Assembly: GCA_913059105.1 (NCBI GenBank)
Contig: CAJXRL010000006.1
Span: 1-27,769 of the forward strand
DNA length: 27,769 nt
Direction of reading: 5' to 3'
DNA from: an uncultured Flavobacteriales bacterium
Lineage (GTDB): Bacteria; Bacteroidota; Bacteroidia; Flavobacteriales_E; Vicingaceae
Numbering within the stretch: the first letter of the stretch is position 1; each line of letters opens with the position of its first letter. The translations under genes and the position numbers were made by a program. A model generated the notes under the pieces. That model did not search any database. It saw only the letters and a list, made by a program, of their open reading frames with translations, and was not told the DNA's origin. Below are positions 24,611 through 27,769 of the stretch, piece after piece.

Positions 24611-25468
24611 ATGAAAGGAATAGTATTAGCAGGAGGGTCGGGTACTAGGCTTCACCCTTTAACTTTGGCAGTAAGCAAGCAGTTAATGCCTGTTTACGAT
24701 AAGCCAATGATTTATTACCCGTTGTCGGTTTTAATGAATGCAGGCATTAGTGAAATTTTAATTATTACCACTCCGCATGATAATGCAAGTTTTAAGAAAT
24801 TATTAGGTGATGGGTCTCAATTTGGATGCAGCTTTCAATACGCGATACAAGAAATTCCGAATGGTTTAGCTCAAGCTTTTGTAATTGGTGAAGATTTTAT
24901 TGGTGACGATAAAGTGGCTTTAATTTTAGGAGACAATATTTTCTACGGAAGTGGAATGGGAAAGTTGTTACAAGCAAATAATAATCCTGATGGAGGAATT
25001 GTATATGCGTATCATGTTTCTGATCCGGAGAGATATGGAGTGGTTGAATTTGATGAAAATCAAGTAGCCATCTCAATTGAAGAAAAACCGGAGAATCCAA
25101 AGTCAAATTTTGCGGTTCCGGGACTTTATTTCTACGATAATGATGTCATTAGTATTGCAAAAGAATTAGAACCAAGCGTGCGTGGAGAGTACGAAATTAC
25201 CGATGTAAACAAAGTATACTTGGAAAGAGGGAAATTACAAGTTGCCATATTAGATAGAGGAACGGCGTGGTTAGATACTGGCACGTTTACTTCTTTAATG
25301 CAAGCAGGTCAATTTGTTGAAGTAATTGAAGAACGCCAAGGATTAAAAATTGGCTGTTTGGAAGAAATTGCTTTTAGACAAGGATTTATTGATAAATCGC
25401 AATTGAAAAAATTAGCCGAGCCGCTTTTGAAAAGTGGTTATGGTACATATTTAATGAATTTAGTGTAA
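24611..25468 (+). CDS. rfbA: Glucose-1-phosphate thymidylyltransferase
   Basis: Makes dTDP-glucose from dTTP and glucose-1-phosphate, the first step of dTDP-sugar (for example rhamnose) synthesis for surface glycans; cytoplasmic. Seen: nucleotide-binding GGSGTRLHPLT at 8-18, KQLMPVYDKPMIYYPLS (substrate site), LGDNIFYG with metal ligand D108, EEKPENPKSNFAVPGLYFYD, and WLDTGT with the second metal ligand D222. Length of 285 residues is standard for RmlA. The usual partners rfbB, rfbC and rfbD are not next to it; instead an extended SDR gene follows after 1 base. The leader is AAATTAGAACT with no strong Shine-Dalgarno. Assignment of RmlA over other sugar nucleotidyltransferases is based on these motifs and length. 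Confidence 0.94.
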   Translation: MKGIVLAGGSGTRLHPLTLAVSKQLMPVYDKPMIYYPLSVLMNAGISEILIITTPHDNASFKKLLGDGSQFGCSFQYAIQEIPNGLAQAFVIGEDFIGDDKVALILGDNIFYGSGMGKLLQANNNPDGGIVYAYHVSDPERYGVVEFDENQVAISIEEKPENPKSNFAVPGLYFYDNDVISIAKELEPSVRGEYEITDVNKVYLERGKLQVAILDRGTAWLDTGTFTSLMQAGQFVEVIEERQGLKIGCLEEIAFRQGFIDKSQLKKLAEPLLKSGYGTYLMNLV

Positions 25469-25469
25469 G

Positions 25470-26405
25470 GTGGGTAAAAGGAAAATATTAATTACTGGAG
25501 GAGCAGGATTTATAGGTAGTTCATTAGCACATAAATTGTCTGAAGACAAAACCAATGTTATTACCATAGTGGACAATTTGTTGACGGGTGACGTAACCCG
25601 GATCCCAAAGTTGGATAACGTTACGTTTATAAAAGGCGATGTAAATGACAATCAGGTTATTTCCAGTATTTTTTATGGAAATAGTTTTGATTATGTATTT
25701 CATTATGCAGCAGTAGTTGGCGTAAAACGGACTATCGAGAATCCAATTATGGTGTTGGATGATCTGAAAGGAATGAGAAACGTTTTGGATTTGTGTAAGA
25801 ATACATCTGTTAAAAGAATTTTCTTCTCTTCTTCATCAGAAGTGTATGGAGAACCAGTAGAATTACCGCAACATGAGTATACTACACCATTAAACTCTCG
25901 ATTGCCCTATGCAATTGTTAAAAACGTTGGGGAGGCATTTCTAAAATCATATAAGCAAGAGTATGATTTAGACTATACTATATTTAGATTCTTTAATACC
26001 TACGGGCCACTTCAGAGTAAAGACTTTGTTGTATCTAAATTTATTGCTGCAGCAATGAAAAATGAGGACATCACCATTTATGGCGACGGTTCTCAAACAA
26101 GAACTTTCTGTTTTGTAGACGATAACATTCAGGCATGCGTAAATGCCTTTATGAAAGATGAAGTAATGAATGATGTAGTGAACATCGGTTCAGATAAAAT
26201 CTATACCGTTTTAGAGCTTGCAGAGGTAATTATTAAAGTCGCAAACTCTACCTCTAAAATTGTTCATTTACCACCTTTGGAAGAAGGAGATATGACAAGA
26301 AGACAACCCGATACTGGTAAGATGTTGCAGTTGCTTGGCAAAGAACCACTATCTTTAGAGGAGGGACTTAAAAAGGTGATAGATAATCCTTCCTACTTTT
26401 TATAG
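25470..26405 (+). CDS. NAD-dependent epimerase/dehydratase (extended SDR)
   Basis: An enzyme of 311 residues acting on a nucleotide sugar. Seen: Rossmann motif GGAGFIGS near 9-16, D36 (IVDNLLTG) as the likely NAD ribose ligand, FHYAA, SSSSEVYG at 120-127, and catalytic Tyr147/Lys151 (PYAIVK). RFFNTYGP, YGDGSQTRTFCFVDD and a C-terminal substrate domain follow. The look is that of UDP-glucuronate decarboxylase or UDP-glucose/GlcNAc epimerase relatives rather than classical RmlB. It starts with GTG, one base after the rfbA stop, and no later ATG fits; the next gene begins one base after its stop, so translation is probably coupled. The substrate could be the rfbA product or an unrelated UDP-sugar; the motifs do not settle this. 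Confidence 0.9.
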   Translation: MGKRKILITGGAGFIGSSLAHKLSEDKTNVITIVDNLLTGDVTRIPKLDNVTFIKGDVNDNQVISSIFYGNSFDYVFHYAAVVGVKRTIENPIMVLDDLKGMRNVLDLCKNTSVKRIFFSSSSEVYGEPVELPQHEYTTPLNSRLPYAIVKNVGEAFLKSYKQEYDLDYTIFRFFNTYGPLQSKDFVVSKFIAAAMKNEDITIYGDGSQTRTFCFVDDNIQACVNAFMKDEVMNDVVNIGSDKIYTVLELAEVIIKVANSTSKIVHLPPLEEGDMTRRQPDTGKMLQLLGKEPLSLEEGLKKVIDNPSYFL

Positions 26406-26406
26406 T

Positions 26407-27381
26407 ATGATTTATTCTTGGCAAGATTTGAGTCAGCAAGTTGAAGTTGAGGTTAATCAATTCGATTTCTCAGGAAAACCTGCAGAATTGTATGACCCTA
26501 TTGGATATACCATGAGGTTGGGAGGAAAGCGAATTCGACCAACGTTGTGTTTGTTAGCTGCCCAATTGTTTGGTGGTGATTTGACAAAGGCCATGAACTT
26601 GGCAATGGCTGTGGAGGTATTTCACAATTTTACATTGGTGCATGACGACATTATGGACGAAGCGCCAATTCGCCGAGGAAAGCCTGCAGTGCATGTCAAA
26701 TGGAATAGAGATGTTGCTATACTTTCTGGCGATGTAATGTTTGTGCAAGCGTATCAATTACTGGCAAAAGGAAACCCTGAGAAGCTGAGTCAAATGTTAA
26801 CCGTTTTTAACCAAACTGCAATTGAGGTTTGTGAAGGACAGCAGTTTGACATGAACTTTGAAACGAGGGATGATGTAACAGCTAAGGATTACATTGAAAT
26901 GATTCGTTTGAAGACTGCTGTTTTACTGGCCTGCAGTTTACAACTAGGAGCTTTTGAATCTGGAGCATCTGAAAAAGATGCCCAATTGATCTATAAATTC
27001 GGAGAAAAAATTGGAATTGCTTTTCAAATTCAAGACGACTTTTTAGATTGCTATGCCAAACAAGAAGATTTTGGTAAACGAGTAGGGGGTGACATTATTT
27101 CGAATAAGAAAACCTTTCTCATGCTGACAGCAATGGAAAGAGCTGATAAAAACCAATCGGATCGATTAGATCAATTAATATCGACTAATTCTTCTGACGA
27201 AGAAAAAGTATCAGGTGTATTAGGGATGTACAATGAGCTGAACATTCCAGAGATTACTAAATCAGCAATGCAGGATTATTTTGATGAAAGTCTAGCAGCA
27301 TTGGATCAAATTAAGGCTGCCACTGAATTGAAACAGCCTTTAATTGAATTAGCAGAAATGTTGATGATGCGAAAGAAGTAG
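26407..27381 (+). CDS. Polyprenyl (geranyl/farnesyl-type) diphosphate synthase
   Basis: A trans-prenyltransferase of 324 residues that condenses IPP with allylic diphosphates. Seen: LGGKRIRPTL (IPP-binding Lys/Arg, near 38-47), the first Asp-rich motif DDIMD at 80-84 followed by RRG, KTAVL near 178, and the second Asp-rich motif DDFLD at 210-214. The residue five before the first motif is Phe, which in related enzymes limits chain length, so a short product (FPP-like) is my guess. The first motif is the short DDxxD form without the two-residue insertion seen in E. coli IspA. The gene follows the SDR stop by one base and may provide precursors for undecaprenyl carrier or quinones, in line with the glycan genes upstream. 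Exact product is unknown. Confidence 0.92.
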   Translation: MIYSWQDLSQQVEVEVNQFDFSGKPAELYDPIGYTMRLGGKRIRPTLCLLAAQLFGGDLTKAMNLAMAVEVFHNFTLVHDDIMDEAPIRRGKPAVHVKWNRDVAILSGDVMFVQAYQLLAKGNPEKLSQMLTVFNQTAIEVCEGQQFDMNFETRDDVTAKDYIEMIRLKTAVLLACSLQLGAFESGASEKDAQLIYKFGEKIGIAFQIQDDFLDCYAKQEDFGKRVGGDIISNKKTFLMLTAMERADKNQSDRLDQLISTNSSDEEKVSGVLGMYNELNIPEITKSAMQDYFDESLAALDQIKAATELKQPLIELAEMLMMRKK

Positions 27382-27385
27382 TAGA

Positions 27386-27719
27386 ATGAAGAACTTTATT
27401 TATTCGTGCTACTTAGTTCTACTCTTTTCATGCGGTGAAGAGAAGGAAGTTGACTATTTAAAAGAATATTATCCATATACGAACGATGCTGAACAGAGTA
27501 TTTTGGATAAAGATTTTAAAAATGCTTTACAACTTTACAAAAAAGGATTTTCAAATGTAAATTATATTCATTCTGTGGATCTTTATAATGCAATGCAATG
27601 TGCTATGCGTATTAATAAATTTGAAGATACGGAGAGCATAGCAAAAATATTATTTCAACGAGGACTCCATTTGAGTAAAATAAAGGAAAGCAATAGTTAT
27701 AATAGCCTACCTCAAGAGC
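27386..27719 (+). CDS. Lipoprotein with TPR-like repeats, truncated by contig end
   Basis: A partial gene; only 111 genuine codons are present. The signal MKNFIYSCYLVLLFSC gives a likely lipidated Cys16, followed by Gly-Glu-Glu. The body is helical with TPR-like spacing (AEQSILDKDFKNALQLYKKG, VDLYNAMQCAMRINKFEDTE), suggesting a protein-interaction scaffold. It starts 4 bases after the polyprenyl synthase stop, so it belongs to the same transcript. An apparent stop at 27764-27766 is false: from codon 112 the frame is Nextera adapter, giving PVSYTHLTLPTIYSV. The true length is unknown. No specific family can be named. Confidence 0.78.
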
Positions 27720-27769
27720 CTGTCTCTTATACACATCTGACGCTGCCGACGATCTACTCTGTGTAGATC
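27720..27769 (-). other. Illumina Nextera adapter contamination (right end)
   Basis: CTGTCTCTTATACACATCT (reverse complement of the Tn5 mosaic end), then the rest of the Nextera read-1 adapter, index TCTACTCT (reverse complement of AGAGTAGA) and GTGTAGATC from the P5 sequence. This is the same adapter and index as at 1-46, inverted. Genome sequence ends at 27719. Confidence 0.98.

Noticed and set aside
1..27769. A perfect inverted repeat of 46 bases at the two ends, including a transposon Tn5 mosaic end
   Set aside because: It looks like a transposon or a linear replicon terminus, but the sequence is Illumina Nextera adapter with an i5 index. It is a library artefact.

Overview
The window looks like one contig from a low-GC member of the Bacteroidota, probably a Flavobacteriales-type bacterium. 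The evidence is Bacteroidota-style promoters (TTTG, 19-base gap, TAnnTTTG) with few clear Shine-Dalgarno sites, many Cys-lipidated proteins, a Bacteroidota-type alpha-2-macroglobulin with a CSEQ thioester motif, DUF4399 and DUF3857 proteins, and MORN-variant repeats. Both ends are not biological: bases 1-46 and 27720-27769 are the same Illumina Nextera adapter in opposite orientations. The first gene (M1 peptidase, minus strand) and the last gene (TPR-like lipoprotein, plus strand) are therefore truncated, and any translation ending in VSYTHLTLPTI is adapter.

Layout. 47-2459 (-): zinc aminopeptidase lipoprotein. 2557-4391 (+): biotin carrier protein, DUF4399 lipoprotein, terminator, unknown lipoprotein. 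4444-5160 (-): the most unusual region, described below. 5341-6333 (+): PfkB/adenosine-kinase-type sugar kinase with a terminator. 6538-13700 (+): a tight three-gene exported set, made of a TPR plus roughly thirty MORN-like repeats, a DUF3857/transglutaminase with an intact Cys-His-Asp triad, and a paralogue in which the triad is lost. 13786-14613 (+): tandem UspA protein behind the best promoter in the window. 14697-22042 (-): TRIC/UPF0126 membrane protein, giant alpha-2-macroglobulin lipoprotein, small lipoprotein. 22174-24570 (+): MMPL/RND-type transporter. 24611-27381 (+): RmlA-type nucleotidyltransferase, extended SDR sugar epimerase/dehydratase and polyprenyl diphosphate synthase with gaps of 1 base, a plausible sugar-nucleotide and isoprenoid supply unit. 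27386 onward: truncated lipoprotein.

The 4444-5160 locus holds one intact tRNA-Asn(GTT), a small GIY-YIG nuclease gene directly downstream of its terminator, and several broken tRNA-Asn pieces in a 108-bp tandem repeat. In the broken copies the tRNA is intact up to the 5' strand of the anticodon stem. The anticodon loop and 3' strand are then replaced by the 16-bp palindrome TCCCGTTCGAACGGGA or a near copy. The GIY-YIG reading frame ends inside the same tRNA-derived block: its last codons and TGA stop are a copy of the D-arm/anticodon-stem sequence, followed at once by the palindrome. The outermost 5' and 3' tRNA fragments have mutually complementary acceptor strands (TCCTCCT/AGGAGGA) that differ from the intact inner tRNA (TCCTCTT/AAGAGGA). 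This suggests that one ancestral tRNA-Asn gene was split by insertion or duplication of a GIY-YIG plus tRNA unit. This is my main candidate for a little-described mobile, homing-like system. Its activity is inference.
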